Source: Algorimicrobium hallyeonense
Lineage (GTDB): Bacteria; Bacteroidota; Bacteroidia; Flavobacteriales; Flavobacteriaceae
Assembly (NCBI RefSeq): GCF_042657385.1
Contig: NZ_JBHSLA010000002.1
Coordinates: 186,001 to 250,000, forward strand
DNA length: 64,000 bases
Reading direction: 5' to 3'
Made by a program: the position numbers and the translations under genes. The notes below the pieces were generated by a model. The model was given only the letters and a program-made list of their open reading frames with translations, ran no database searches and was not told the DNA's origin. Of this stretch, positions 34,493-44,357 are shown piece by piece. Within the stretch, counting starts at the first letter, position 1. Every line of letters starts with the position of its first letter.

Positions 34493-35629
34493 ATGACATT
34501 TTCTGTTTTTTTAGAGAACCTTCAAGATCAGTATGTAAACAACTTGCCCTTTGTAGCTTATAGAAACCCTAATGAGACTATAATTAAAACGTTTTTACAG
34601 CAAGATGATACACTTTATAAAACCACGAATTTCTCTGAAAGTGGATTTGTTTTTTCGCCTTTTAACATAAAAGAAACTAGTGTTTTAATTCCTGTTGAAA
34701 CATCATTAATTTTAGAATTTGAAAGTGAAACTATTGAAGAACCATCCATAAACTCATGTACTTCCAAAGTTATTGAGACATTTGATATAACTGTGGCTAA
34801 GCAAAACCATATTGCATTAGTTGAAAAGGGGATTAAAGCTATTCATAAAGGCACATTTGAAAAAGTCGTATTATCCCGGCAAGAATCGATTACTATTTCA
34901 GAAACAAATCCTATTAAAATTTATAAAAGGTTATTAGAAACCTATCCAACCGCTTATGTGTATGTATGGTTTCATCCTAAAGTAGGATTGTGGTTAGGTG
35001 CTACGCCAGAAACTTTGCTTCATATTGAAAATAACCAATTCAGCACCATGGCGTTGGCGGGAACGCAAGTTTATAAAAACACCATAGATGTGGTTTGGAA
35101 GGATAAAGAATTGGAGGAACAACAAATTGTTACCAATTTCATCGTTTCAAATCTAGAAAGCCAGTTAGATAATTTAAAAATCTCCGAGGTGGAAACTGCA
35201 AAAGCTGGAAATTTACTGCATTTAAAAACGCACATTTCTGGTCGGGTGAATTCTGATACTTCGAGCTTAAAAAATATTATTGAAATTTTGCATCCCACAC
35301 CTGCTGTTTGCGGTATGCCAAAAGAAGAAGCCAAACAATTTATCCTTGAAAATGAAGCGTATAAACGCGATTTTTATACAGGTTTTTTAGGTGAACTAAA
35401 TATTAAGAAATCCATTTCAAGAAACCCGAACAGACGCAATGTTGAAAATAATGCTTACACGCGTATTAAAACGGTTTCAAATCTGTTTGTTAATCTGCGT
35501 TGCATGCAAATTCAAAACACGGAAGCCCTTTTATACATTGGAGGAGGCATCACAAAAGACTCCAATCCCAATTTAGAATGGGAGGAAACCATGGCTAAAT
35601 CGGTGACAATGAAAAAGGTATTACAATAA
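34493..35629 (+). CDS. menF: isochorismate synthase
   Basis: A 378-residue chorismate-binding enzyme that converts chorismate to isochorismate, committing it to menaquinone. Seen: KVVLSRQESI, GLWLGATPETLL, MALAGTQVYKN, NLLHLKTHISG, HPTPAVCGMPKEEA and KRDFYTGFLGELN, with NLRCMQI and YIGGGITKDSNPNLEWEE at the end. These fit the isochorismate synthase branch. The gene starts 3 bases after menI-like. menD follows after 50 bases. Confidence 0.93.
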   Translation: MTFSVFLENLQDQYVNNLPFVAYRNPNETIIKTFLQQDDTLYKTTNFSESGFVFSPFNIKETSVLIPVETSLILEFESETIEEPSINSCTSKVIETFDITVAKQNHIALVEKGIKAIHKGTFEKVVLSRQESITISETNPIKIYKRLLETYPTAYVYVWFHPKVGLWLGATPETLLHIENNQFSTMALAGTQVYKNTIDVVWKDKELEEQQIVTNFIVSNLESQLDNLKISEVETAKAGNLLHLKTHISGRVNSDTSSLKNIIEILHPTPAVCGMPKEEAKQFILENEAYKRDFYTGFLGELNIKKSISRNPNRRNVENNAYTRIKTVSNLFVNLRCMQIQNTEALLYIGGGITKDSNPNLEWEETMAKSVTMKKVLQ

Positions 35630-35679
35630 TTTTTTATCAGGAAGCTATTTGCTATTTTTACGCTTAGATTCAATCTTAC

Positions 35680-37440
35680 ATGCAATACCCAAAAATTCCG
35701 CTTGCGCAAACCATTGTTCTGCTTTGCAAAGCTAAAAACATTCAACATATTGTTATTTCACCAGGTAGTAGAAATGCACCTGTAACTATCGGCTTTACAC
35801 ACGATGATTATTTTACATGCTATAGTATTGTAGATGAACGTTGTGCTGCCTTTTTTGCATTGGGAATTGCGCAACAAATCCAAAAGCCAGTAGCTGTAGT
35901 TTGTAGTTCAGGTAGTGCACTTTTAAATTACTATCCTGCTATTGCTGAAGCTTATTACAGTCATATTCCGTTGGTTGTTTTATCGGCTGATAGACCGAAA
36001 CACTTGATAGGAATAGGTGATGGGCAAACCATTAACCAAACCGATGTTTATAAAAATCATATTATTTATACGGCAAACTTAAGTTCACAAATGGATGCCG
36101 AATTTAAAAATCGGGATGAAGATGAACCAGCCATTCTTAAAACACTAGAAAACAAATTAGAGCGCTTTTTAGGAAGAAAACAGGAGTTACAGCAGGAAAA
36201 TGAAACGGAAATCAATAAAGCGCTTAACAAAGCTTTGTCCAAGCGTGGTCCAGTTCATATTAATATGCCATTTCACGAACCCCTTTATGAGTTAACGGAT
36301 AGCTTAAGTGTGAATCCAAAAATTATTGATATAAACAAACGCGCAAGCAAAGTAGACGACTTTATTTATAATGAATGCCTTGATGCCTGGAATAGCGCAA
36401 CCAAAAAAATGGTTTTAGTTGGCGTAAATCCACCAAACGAAATAGAACAAAAATGGTTGGATGAATTGGTAAAAGATAATAGCGTAATTGTGTTTACGGA
36501 AACAACTTCTAATATCCACAATCCAGGGTTTTTCAATAGTATAGACACCATGATTGCACCTTTAGAAGATGATGATTTTAAAGCCTTGCAACCTGATATT
36601 TTATTAACCTTTGGCGGACTAGTAGTCTCCAAAAAAATTAAAGCCTTTTTACGAAGCTACCAGCCAAAGCAACATTGGCATATAGATCGTGATTATGCAA
36701 ATGACACATTTTTTTGTTTGGAGAAACATATTGAAACAACACCTAATAATTTTTTTGAAACCTTCTTACCCCAAATCACGCATTTTGTAAAAAGTGATTA
36801 CAAAGCCACTTGGGAGCAGGTTAGACTTTATAGAAAAGAAAAACATAGTGCGTATTTAAACGAAATTCCTTTTAGTGACTTTCAGGTGTTTGAGACAGTA
36901 TTTAAAAGTTTACCAAATAATCTCGCATTGCAATTGGGTAACAGTTCCACGATAAGATATGCACAGCTTTTTGATATTCATAAATCAATAAACGTGTTTT
37001 GTAATCGTGGCACAAGTGGTATTGATGGCAGTACTTCTACAGCTATAGGTTGTGCCGTTGGCCAAGAAAAACAAACGGTTTTTATTACTGGCGATTTAAG
37101 CTTTTTTTATGATAGCAATGCACTGTGGAATAATTACATTCCTAATAATTTTAGACTAATTATTGTTAATAATCAAGGCGGTGGAATTTTTAGAATTTTG
37201 CCAGGAAATAAGGATTCAGAAAATTTTGAAAACTTTTTTGAAACCACTCATAATTTTACAGCAAAACAATTGGCTGCTATGTATGGCTTTCAATATGGAA
37301 CTGCAGCGAATGCCACTCAGCTTAAAAATAAATTAAAAGATTTTTATAAAGAATCAGATCAACCCAAAATATTAGAAATATTCACACCACGTACAGAGAA
37401 TGACGACGTATTATTGAATTATTTCAAGTTTATTAAGTAA
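35680..37440 (+). CDS. menD: SEPHCHC synthase
   Basis: A 586-residue thiamine-diphosphate enzyme that joins isochorismate and 2-oxoglutarate into SEPHCHC. Seen: ISPGSRNAPVTIGF, CSSGSALLNYYPAIAEAYY, LSADRPKHLIGIGDGQTINQ, CNRGTSGIDGSTSTAIGCAV and ThDP-binding GDLSFFYDSNALWNN with IVNNQGGGIFRI. Length is standard. Third of the menI-menF-menD run. Confidence 0.96.
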   Translation: MQYPKIPLAQTIVLLCKAKNIQHIVISPGSRNAPVTIGFTHDDYFTCYSIVDERCAAFFALGIAQQIQKPVAVVCSSGSALLNYYPAIAEAYYSHIPLVVLSADRPKHLIGIGDGQTINQTDVYKNHIIYTANLSSQMDAEFKNRDEDEPAILKTLENKLERFLGRKQELQQENETEINKALNKALSKRGPVHINMPFHEPLYELTDSLSVNPKIIDINKRASKVDDFIYNECLDAWNSATKKMVLVGVNPPNEIEQKWLDELVKDNSVIVFTETTSNIHNPGFFNSIDTMIAPLEDDDFKALQPDILLTFGGLVVSKKIKAFLRSYQPKQHWHIDRDYANDTFFCLEKHIETTPNNFFETFLPQITHFVKSDYKATWEQVRLYRKEKHSAYLNEIPFSDFQVFETVFKSLPNNLALQLGNSSTIRYAQLFDIHKSINVFCNRGTSGIDGSTSTAIGCAVGQEKQTVFITGDLSFFYDSNALWNNYIPNNFRLIIVNNQGGGIFRILPGNKDSENFENFFETTHNFTAKQLAAMYGFQYGTAANATQLKNKLKDFYKESDQPKILEIFTPRTENDDVLLNYFKFIK

Positions 37441-37528
37441 TTGTTAAAAATGGCGTCGTATTTTTTAAATACCTCATTATTAAGTATATTAAGGGCTCAT
37501 ATTAATCTTTAAATTAATTTTTATAAAC

Positions 37529-37867
37529 ATGAGTAAAAGAGACGAATTAATAGCTAAATATGCAGCCGATTTAAAAGATAAATTAGGTGTAAATGCAGAT
37601 ATGGATTTACTGACAAAAGTAACTATTGGCTGTGGACCATCTATTTATAATGCGGATGCAGCAACGGTTTCTGGTTCAGATGCATCGGAATTAGCAACGG
37701 TAAAAAACAATTTCTTAATTAAAAAACTTGGATTAAAAGATAGTCCGGAATTAGATAAAGGAATTGAAATAGTTATGGAACAATACGGTAAATCCAACCG
37801 TAATAAGTACAGAGCAGTTGTATATTACCTATTAACCAAACATTTCAAAAAGGAGTCTGTTTACTAG
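37529..37867 (+). CDS. DUF2853 family protein
   Basis: A 112-residue soluble protein of unknown function that matches the DUF2853 pattern: KYAADLKDKLGVNADMDLL, IGCGPSIYNADAATVSGSD, and a helical second half ending YYLLTKHFKK. Function is not known. Gap of 88 bases after menD; may share the transcript or have its own promoter. A strong terminator follows. Confidence 0.85.
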   Translation: MSKRDELIAKYAADLKDKLGVNADMDLLTKVTIGCGPSIYNADAATVSGSDASELATVKNNFLIKKLGLKDSPELDKGIEIVMEQYGKSNRNKYRAVVYYLLTKHFKKESVY

Positions 37868-37889
37868 ATCTTCATAACATATTTAAAAC

Positions 37890-37914
37890 GCCACTTCTTC
37901 AAGTGGCTTTTTTT
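37890..37914 (+). terminator. intrinsic terminator after DUF2853 gene
   Basis: GCCACTT (37890-37896) pairs with AAGTGGC (37901-37907) around CTTC, then seven T residues. Confidence 0.9.
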
Positions 37915-37987
37915 ATACCTAAATTTAAAATATTGAGGATATTTCTAAATCCATAAAAACAGATACACAAGATATCTCATAAAATAG

Positions 37988-37995
37988 TACCTTTG
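37988..37995 (+). promoter_or_regulatory. TAnnTTTG -7 element, near-leaderless start of CvfB-like gene
   Basis: TACCTTTG ends 4 bases before the ATG at 38000, so the transcript should start at or next to the start codon. Confidence 0.6.
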
Positions 37996-37999
37996 CCAT

Positions 38000-38833
38000 A
38001 TGATAAAAATTGGAGAATATAATACATTAGAAATCCTTCGCGAAACCGAACCAGGATTATTTTTGGAAGACGCGGATGGAAATGAGGTTTTACTGCCAAA
38101 CCGCTATGTCCCGAAAGAATTTAAAATTTGGGATAAACTGGATGTATTTGTGTATTTAGATAACGAAGAACGTCTAGTTGCCGTTACCGATAAGCCGTAT
38201 ATTCAACGTGGTGAATTTGCTGTATTACGTTGTAATGCCGTTACCGAACATGGTGCTTTTTTAGACTGGGGAATGGTTAAAGAGTTATTCTGTCCATTTA
38301 GAGAACAGGCCTTTAGTATGAAAAAAGGCGGCTGGTATTTGGTGTATTGCTTTCTTGATGAAACGTCTAATCGTTTAGTTGCTTCTAGTAAAACCAATCA
38401 GTTTTTAGATAATAAAGAATTAACGGTTGAAGCTTTTCAAGAAGTGGATTTAATAGTTTCACATCCATCTGATATTGGTATGAATGTGATAGTGAATAAA
38501 AAACATCAAGGCTTAATTTTTAACGATGATATTTTTCAAGACCTTTCCATTGGCGACCGCTTAAAAGGCTATGTTAAGAAAATCCGACCTGATAATAAAC
38601 TGGACATTGGTTTAGGTAAAATGGGTTACCGAAGTATCGAACCGAATGCGGATTTAATAATGAAGGAACTGGAAGACCATGGTGGTTATTTAAACCTTAC
38701 AGACAAATCTGATCCAGATACTATAAAAAATGCGCTTCAAATGAGTAAAAAAAGCTTTAAGAAAGCTATTGGAACCTTATACAGACAAAAATTGATCGAA
38801 ATTAAAGATGATGGGATTTATTTGGTAGAATAG
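38000..38833 (+). CDS. CvfB-like S1-domain RNA-binding protein
   Basis: A 277-residue protein resembling CvfB/YitL: S1-type RNA-binding repeats followed by a C-terminal winged helix. Seen: LFLEDADGNEVLLPNRYVP, AVTEHGAFLDWGMVKELFCPF, GLIFNDDIFQDLSIGDRLKGY and IGTLYRQKLIEIKDDGIYLVE at the end. CvfB affects virulence gene expression in Staphylococcus through RNA binding; its role in Bacteroidota is not known to me. The start is nearly leaderless. A strong terminator follows. Confidence 0.9.
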   Translation: MIKIGEYNTLEILRETEPGLFLEDADGNEVLLPNRYVPKEFKIWDKLDVFVYLDNEERLVAVTDKPYIQRGEFAVLRCNAVTEHGAFLDWGMVKELFCPFREQAFSMKKGGWYLVYCFLDETSNRLVASSKTNQFLDNKELTVEAFQEVDLIVSHPSDIGMNVIVNKKHQGLIFNDDIFQDLSIGDRLKGYVKKIRPDNKLDIGLGKMGYRSIEPNADLIMKELEDHGGYLNLTDKSDPDTIKNALQMSKKSFKKAIGTLYRQKLIEIKDDGIYLVE

Positions 38834-38874
38834 GAATCCTCTAGTATACCCAACAATTTGAAACTATTATAAAA

Positions 38875-38918
38875 AAGTCATCAACAGCGATTTAGGAGTT
38901 GATGACTTTTGTTTTTTT
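38875..38918 (+). terminator. intrinsic terminator after CvfB-like gene
   Basis: AAGTCATCAAC (38875-38885) pairs perfectly with GTTGATGACTT (38898-38908), followed by a T-rich tract. Confidence 0.88.
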
Positions 38919-39009
38919 AGTTGCTTGAAAGTCTATATAATTAAACATTTCCCGATTCAATAACTAGGTTGTCAAGTCAGCAAAATTTAAGTCTTGGTTC
39001 TTATTTTTA

Positions 39010-40128
39010 TTACAATTTCAATTTCTTCTTTAAATCGTTAGTAACAGCATCTTTATGCACCATGACTGAAATGGTTTTTAAACGCATAAAAGCATCACTC
39101 ATATATATATAACCGTCATTGGCTACGCGACTTTCATCCGTTCCCCAAGAATTTTTTACCTTATAATATAAGGTACCATTTTGATCTTTTAGCATACCAG
39201 TAATATGCATCAAATGATCGTCTGTTGTAGCGTAGTTTTCAAATTCTTGTTGTCTGTATTCTGGAGTAATTGTTTTTTCCGGACGTACGCTAATAATAGC
39301 TTCAGCAGCGGTTGCATCATCTTTAGGAATTACCGCAATACCGTGTTTAGCAGAAAATGTTTTTTCACTCACATCACAATCTAATTCAACCGTAAAACCA
39401 TTTTCTAAAGCGTGATTAATGGTGGACATCAGTTCATCTAATTGCACATTATAAAAACTACCATTGGAGAAATTATCGGGAATATTTAAAATGAATTGGG
39501 AGTAAAACGGCTTGTGTGTAAATGAGGTTATGCTTACATAATTATCAGGATTAATTTGCGTCATTGCCTGAAACGATTTTGGTGTATATTCCACACCTTC
39601 ATATGTAAAGGAGGTAATATCTCTTCCTAAATAGGTATCCAAAGTACTATTTACAACTGCTTGCCATTTAGGGGATAATCGTCTTCCTGGATTTTCAATA
39701 TAAACATCCAACATGCCATTTAAAACGGCTACCATTTCAGCATGATTGTGTCCAGTTGCCCCAGTTTCCATGCCACTATAAACGGATTGTGGTACCAAAC
39801 CATAATCGCGAATACTGTTCATAACATCATGAGCCAAACCACCTTCACTAAATTGTGCTTTTCCTTGACGCATAACATAATTCCATGCTTTTTTAGGATA
39901 GGTGTGACGGACTTGAAACATTTCCGAAATATCAATTTGTTTTCCCGTTAACCGCATGATTTCACTTTCTAAAAATGAGGATGTTGAAAAACTCCAACAT
40001 GTTCCCGTATTTCCTTGGCTAATCACATCGGTGGCATCTAAATCGATTACCGATTCAAAGGTGTAACTTTGTGAAAAACTGGTTGTGATTGTAAAAAGAA
40101 AGGCGAATAAAAACAGAATATTTCTCAT
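39010..40128 (-). CDS. secreted C1-family (bleomycin hydrolase-like) cysteine peptidase
   Basis: A 372-residue protein with an N-terminal signal peptide (residues 1-19, ending SFSQ) and a papain-like fold of the C1B/aminopeptidase C type. Cys44 in QGNTGTCWSF is the nucleophile; DDHLMHITGM holds the His and VKNSWG the Asn. Family members are usually cytosolic; this one is exported, and shorter than the roughly 440-450 residues of PepC. It probably degrades peptides in the periplasm. Divergent from menB by 51 bases; the gap holds the menB -7 element. Confidence 0.88.
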   Translation of the reverse strand: MRNILFLFAFLFTITTSFSQSYTFESVIDLDATDVISQGNTGTCWSFSTSSFLESEIMRLTGKQIDISEMFQVRHTYPKKAWNYVMRQGKAQFSEGGLAHDVMNSIRDYGLVPQSVYSGMETGATGHNHAEMVAVLNGMLDVYIENPGRRLSPKWQAVVNSTLDTYLGRDITSFTYEGVEYTPKSFQAMTQINPDNYVSITSFTHKPFYSQFILNIPDNFSNGSFYNVQLDELMSTINHALENGFTVELDCDVSEKTFSAKHGIAVIPKDDATAAEAIISVRPEKTITPEYRQQEFENYATTDDHLMHITGMLKDQNGTLYYKVKNSWGTDESRVANDGYIYMSDAFMRLKTISVMVHKDAVTNDLKKKLKL

Positions 40129-40156
40129 GGTACTGAATTGTTAGATAAATAATAAT

Positions 40157-40164
40157 TATTTTTG
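40157..40164 (+). promoter_or_regulatory. TAnnTTTG -7 element that fixes the menB start
   Basis: TATTTTTG overlaps an in-frame TTG at 40162, leaving ATG 40180 as the usable start. Confidence 0.6.
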
Positions 40165-40179
40165 ACAAAAATAAAGAAA

Positions 40180-41019
40180 ATGAGTGTAGCAAACTGGAAA
40201 ACGGTTAAGGAATATGAAGACATCACCTATCAGAAATCTGATGGTGTGGCACGCATAGCTTTTAATAGACCAAATGTTCGAAATGCCTTTCGCCCAAAGA
40301 CGACTAGTGAATTATATGATGCGTTTTATGATGCACATGAAGATGTGAATATTGGGGTCGTATTATTATCAGCTGAAGGGCCTTCAACCAAAGATGGTGT
40401 TTATAGTTTTTGTTCAGGAGGCGATCAAACAGCACGTGGTCATCAAGGTTATGTTGGTGATGATGGTTATCATAGACTTAATATTCTGGAGGTACAACGT
40501 TTAATTCGTTTTATGCCAAAAGCCGTTATTGCCGTTGTTCCGGGATGGGCAGTTGGTGGTGGACATAGTTTACATGTGGTTTGCGATTTAACATTAGCTA
40601 GTAAAGAACACGCTATTTTTAAGCAAACGGATGCCGATGTTACCAGTTTTGATGGTGGTTACGGATCTGCTTATTTAGCTAAAATGGTTGGACAGAAAAA
40701 GGCGCGTGAAATTTTCTTTTTAGGTAGAAACTATTCGGCACAAGAAGCTTTTGATATGGGCATGGTAAATGCAGTTATTCCACATGACGAATTGGAATCT
40801 ACGGCCTATGAGTGGGCTCAAGAAATTTTAGCCAAATCGCCAACATCTATAAAAATGCTCAAATTCGCTATGAATTTAACAGACGATGGTATGGTTGGTC
40901 AGCAAGTTTTTGCTGGAGAAGCTACGCGTTTAGCCTATATGACAGACGAAGCCAAAGAAGGTCGTGATGCCTTTTTAGAAAAACGTAAGCCTAATTTTCC
41001 AAAAAAATGGATTCCTTAA
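40180..41019 (+). CDS. menB: 1,4-dihydroxy-2-naphthoyl-CoA synthase
   Basis: A 279-residue crotonase-fold enzyme that cyclises o-succinylbenzoyl-CoA to DHNA-CoA. Seen: ARIAFNRPNVRNAFRPKT, SFCSGGDQTARGHQGY with the MenB active-site loop, VVPGWAVGGGHSLHVVCDLT, TDADVTSFDGGYGSAYLA and KEGRDAFLEKRKPNF. These distinguish MenB from ordinary enoyl-CoA hydratases. menA follows after 9 bases. Confidence 0.96.
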   Translation: MSVANWKTVKEYEDITYQKSDGVARIAFNRPNVRNAFRPKTTSELYDAFYDAHEDVNIGVVLLSAEGPSTKDGVYSFCSGGDQTARGHQGYVGDDGYHRLNILEVQRLIRFMPKAVIAVVPGWAVGGGHSLHVVCDLTLASKEHAIFKQTDADVTSFDGGYGSAYLAKMVGQKKAREIFFLGRNYSAQEAFDMGMVNAVIPHDELESTAYEWAQEILAKSPTSIKMLKFAMNLTDDGMVGQQVFAGEATRLAYMTDEAKEGRDAFLEKRKPNFPKKWIP

Positions 41020-41028
41020 ATACAGTCT

Positions 41029-41931
41029 ATGCCATCAATAAAACATTGGGTTTCAGCAGCAAGATTGCGCACCTTACCATTATCCATTTCAGGAATTATT
41101 CTTGCTACTAGTTTTGCAGCCTATAATGGATATGTAAATTGGTATATTTTTGTTTTAGCACTTTTAACAACGGTTGCACTACAAGTGCTATCCAACTTTG
41201 CTAATGATTATGGCGACGGTGTTAAAGGTACCGATAATGATGAACGTGTAGGTCCAAAACGTGCTTTGCAAAGTGGAAATGTATCTGCAGACCAAATGTT
41301 TATGGCTATAAAAATTAATATTTTAGTCATTATAGCTTTAGTTGTCACTTTACTTTTTTGCGCTTTTGGTATGCGTCATTTTTTATATACCATGCTATTT
41401 TTAGCCTTGGGAGCACTTTCAGTTTATGCGGCAATTAATTATACCGTTGGCGATTCTGCTTATGGTTACAAAGGTCTAGGTGATGTATTTGTATTTATAT
41501 TCTTCGGATTAGTAAGTGGTTTAGGCACGTATTTTCTATACACCTTAAAAATAGATCACGTTATTATTTTGCCGGCTTTTACCATTGGTTTATTGAGTGT
41601 GGCGGTTTTGAACTTAAATAATATGCGCGATATTATTTCGGATGAAAAATCAAATAAAATTACGTTAGCCGTAAAGCTCGGTTTTGAAAATGCCAAACGC
41701 TATCATTATATTTTAATTTGTGGTGCTATTCTTCTTTCCGCCATATTTGCAGTTTTGTATTATGTTTCACCATATAATTTAATGTTTATGGTTATGTATA
41801 TTCCACTGGTGAAGCATTTATTCTATGTTAGAAAAACGACTAACCCTTCCTTACTAGATTCAGAATTAAAAAAAGTGGCTATTTCTACATTTCTACTCGC
41901 CATTTTAATGGGAGTGGGCTATATTATTTAG
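41029..41931 (+). CDS. menA: 1,4-dihydroxy-2-naphthoate polyprenyltransferase
   Basis: A 300-residue, eight- to nine-helix membrane enzyme that attaches the isoprenoid chain to DHNA, giving demethylmenaquinone. Seen: AARLRTLPLSISGI, the first Asp-rich motif in NFANDYGDGVKGTDND, and the second in LNLNNMRDIISDEKSNKITLAV. It directly follows menB. The gene for the final methylation (menG/ubiE) is not in this stretch. Confidence 0.94.
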   Translation: MPSIKHWVSAARLRTLPLSISGIILATSFAAYNGYVNWYIFVLALLTTVALQVLSNFANDYGDGVKGTDNDERVGPKRALQSGNVSADQMFMAIKINILVIIALVVTLLFCAFGMRHFLYTMLFLALGALSVYAAINYTVGDSAYGYKGLGDVFVFIFFGLVSGLGTYFLYTLKIDHVIILPAFTIGLLSVAVLNLNNMRDIISDEKSNKITLAVKLGFENAKRYHYILICGAILLSAIFAVLYYVSPYNLMFMVMYIPLVKHLFYVRKTTNPSLLDSELKKVAISTFLLAILMGVGYII

Positions 41932-42008
41932 TAGATTTTATGGCTATCACTTCATAAAATTGTTTTAGATTTTGTATTTTTCAATACCGAATTTAAAACC
42001 CTCTTTCA

Positions 42009-42686
42009 ATGAAAATTACATTTTACGGTCATGCCAGTTTAGGAATAGAAGTAGATGGTGTTCATATTTTAGTAGATCCCTTTATCAGTGGTAACGAGAA
42101 CGCTAAACATATAGATATTAGTACCTTAAAAGCTGATTATATTCTGCTAACACACGCTCATCAAGATCATATTTTAGATGTAGAAACCATTGCTAAAAAT
42201 ACGGATGCTGTTATAGTTTCTAATTTTGAAATTGTAACCCATTTTCAAAATAAAGGGTTGGAAGGACATCCTATGAATCATGGAGGTTCTTGGGACTTCG
42301 AATTTGGTGTTGTGAAATATGTAAATGCTATTCATACCTCGTCGTTTCCTGATGGCAGCTATGGTGGGCAACCAGGAGGTTTTGTTATTGAAGGCGAACA
42401 TAAAAACATCTACATTGCTGGAGATACAGCATTAACCATGGATATGAAACTCATTCCACTACGTACCAAGTTAGATTTAGCCATTTTACCAATTGGCGAT
42501 AATTTCACCATGGGAATTGATGATGCTATTTTAGCCAGTGATTTTGTGCAATGTGATAAAGTGTTAGGCTACCATTTTGATACCTTCGGATATATAGAAA
42601 TTGATCATGAAGTTGCAAAACGCAAATTTTTTGAAAAAGATAAAGATTTAATGTTATTGAAAATTGGCGATAGTTTGGAATTGTAA
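42009..42686 (+). CDS. UPF0173-type metallo-beta-lactamase-fold hydrolase
   Basis: A 225-residue metal-dependent hydrolase of the UPF0173 type. The zinc motif is in LLTHAHQDHILDVETI (HxHxDH), with GGFVIEGEHKNIYIAGDTAL for the bridging Asp and GYHFDTFGYIEIDH near the end. The substrate of the family is unknown. It lies in the men region on the same strand as menA, 77 bases on. A lipoprotein of related fold is at 58852. Confidence 0.9.
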   Translation: MKITFYGHASLGIEVDGVHILVDPFISGNENAKHIDISTLKADYILLTHAHQDHILDVETIAKNTDAVIVSNFEIVTHFQNKGLEGHPMNHGGSWDFEFGVVKYVNAIHTSSFPDGSYGGQPGGFVIEGEHKNIYIAGDTALTMDMKLIPLRTKLDLAILPIGDNFTMGIDDAILASDFVQCDKVLGYHFDTFGYIEIDHEVAKRKFFEKDKDLMLLKIGDSLEL

Positions 42687-42762
42687 TTAAAAAACTCAAT
42701 CAAAACTGTAACAAACTTAAAAAGTGCTTGTCTTTAAGGATATACTAATCAAAATACGCATT

Positions 42763-43526
42763 ATGAATTCCTTTTTAAAAAGTACGTCACCAATTATCAC
42801 TATTTTTTTTGTTACCCTTTTTTAAGTGCCCACTTGGTTGTTGGACAAAATAAAACCTTTAGCGTTAAAACGTTTGACAAAGTTATTATCAGTCCACATA
42901 TAGAAGTTGTTTTTAAAACTGGTGATAAGGAAGAAGTGGTTATTGAAATGATAAGCGAACCTTTAAATGAAATTAATGTAGAAGTTAAAAACAAAACACT
43001 GCAAGTTTATTTGGATGATGCTAAAATCATCACCGAAAACGATAAAGAAAAAAGCACCAAACACAGAACGGTTGAGGCTTATAAAGGAACCGTGGCAAGA
43101 GCAACTATTTACTATAAAAAAGTAAAATCGTTTTCTTTAAGAGGCGAAGAGCGTTTTAATTTTGAAGATGCCATCATATCCGATAAAATTGTCTTTAGTA
43201 TCTATGGTGAATCTCAAGTAACCATGAAAGACGTAACCTTAAAAGATTTAAAAGTATCCATATATGGCGAAAGTTATTTAGTTATTGAAAAGGGTAGTAT
43301 TGAAAACCAAAAAATAATTGGTTATGGTGAAAGTACGGTCTATTTTTCACAGGTAAATAATAAGGAAACCAAAATAACGGCTTATGGCGATGGTAGTTAT
43401 CAATGCAATGTGTCTGATAAGCTTAAAATAAGGTCCTACGGCGAACCAACAATTACCTATAAAGGAAGTGCTAGAGTAGAAAACGGCTTATCATTTGGTG
43501 ACGTGGAAATTGTAAAAATAGATTAA
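42763..43526 (+). pseudogene. DUF2807 (GIN-domain) exported protein, frameshift in the signal peptide
   Basis: The body from 42834 reads as a head GIN (DUF2807) beta-helix protein of about 230 residues: FSVKTFDKVIISPHIEVV, then repeated short blades with IYGES, YGES and YGDGS. The region before it, in another frame, encodes MNSFLKSTSPIITIFFVTLF from an ATG at 42763 and stops at 42823. If one T is added to the T6 run at 42818-42823, the two join as a normal signal peptide continuing LSAHLVVGQNKTF. Thus a one-base loss separates the signal from the body; as it stands the protein would not be exported. Could be a sequencing error. Function of the family unclear, likely envelope. Confidence 0.8.
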
Positions 43527-43527
43527 T

Positions 43528-44319
43528 TTAACGTACAGCGCTTCTTAAGGTATACCAATGCAGAAATTTTGGAAAGAAACGTTTTAAAAAAACGCCTAAC
43601 ACTTCTTTTTTACCAATATAAACTTCAAATTTATTTTTATAAACGGCTTTCAGCATGCGTTCAGTAAAAACGTTTACTGGAAGCCCTTTTTCTGTAGCTG
43701 TATCTTGGGTGTTTTGTTGCTCACCATTGCCAATTAAGGCATGGCGTGCAATATCAGTATTTACAAAACCTGGACAAATTAAAGTGACAGATATTCCGTC
43801 TTTTTCATGTTCTAATCGTAAGGCATCAAAAAAGCCATGAAGCGCATGTTTGGCTCCACAATATCCTGAACGGTAAGGTGATGCGAACTTCCCCATTAAA
43901 CTCGTTACGGTTACAAACTGTCCAGATTTCTGACGCACAAAATAGGGTAGCAATGCTTTTGTAAGGGCTACAGTTCCTAAATAATCTACTTCCATCAGTT
44001 TTTTATCAACAGCAATATCGGTTTCAATAATGAGCGACCGTTGACTAATGCCACCATTATTTATTAAAATATCAATCGTGCCAAAACTGCCGATGGCACT
44101 TTCAACAATTGGTAACATATTATTATAATCGGCTAAATCAAAAGGCACACAGGCAATATTTTCGGGATTGGGTTGCGCATTTTTTACGTTTTCCAAATCT
44201 GTTAAACGTCGGGATGAAATAATAAGTTGGCATTTCTGTTTTGCCAAACTAGCAACCAAAGCTTTACCAATTCCGCTGGAAGCTCCCGTAATCCATATAA
44301 CTTTGTTGTTGAAATTCAT
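43528..44319 (-). CDS. short-chain dehydrogenase/reductase
   Basis: A 263-residue SDR enzyme of the DHRS7/YqjQ-like type. Cofactor motif TGASSGIGKAL, INNGGIS, active-site Ser in TVTSLMGKFASPY and YCGAKHAL (YxxxK), then LICPGFVNTDIA. The ATG at 44319 replaces an in-frame TTG at 44334. Its 3' end is 1 base from the convergent DUF2807 gene. Substrate unknown; keto- or sterol-like carbonyls are common in the group. The fatty acid hydroxylase-type gene lies 38 bases upstream on the same strand, possibly the same operon. Confidence 0.9.
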   Translation of the reverse strand: MNFNNKVIWITGASSGIGKALVASLAKQKCQLIISSRRLTDLENVKNAQPNPENIACVPFDLADYNNMLPIVESAIGSFGTIDILINNGGISQRSLIIETDIAVDKKLMEVDYLGTVALTKALLPYFVRQKSGQFVTVTSLMGKFASPYRSGYCGAKHALHGFFDALRLEHEKDGISVTLICPGFVNTDIARHALIGNGEQQNTQDTATEKGLPVNVFTERMLKAVYKNKFEVYIGKKEVLGVFLKRFFPKFLHWYTLRSAVR

Positions 44320-44357
44320 AATAATGCTCGCCAAAACGGGTGTCTCTTTATTTAAAA

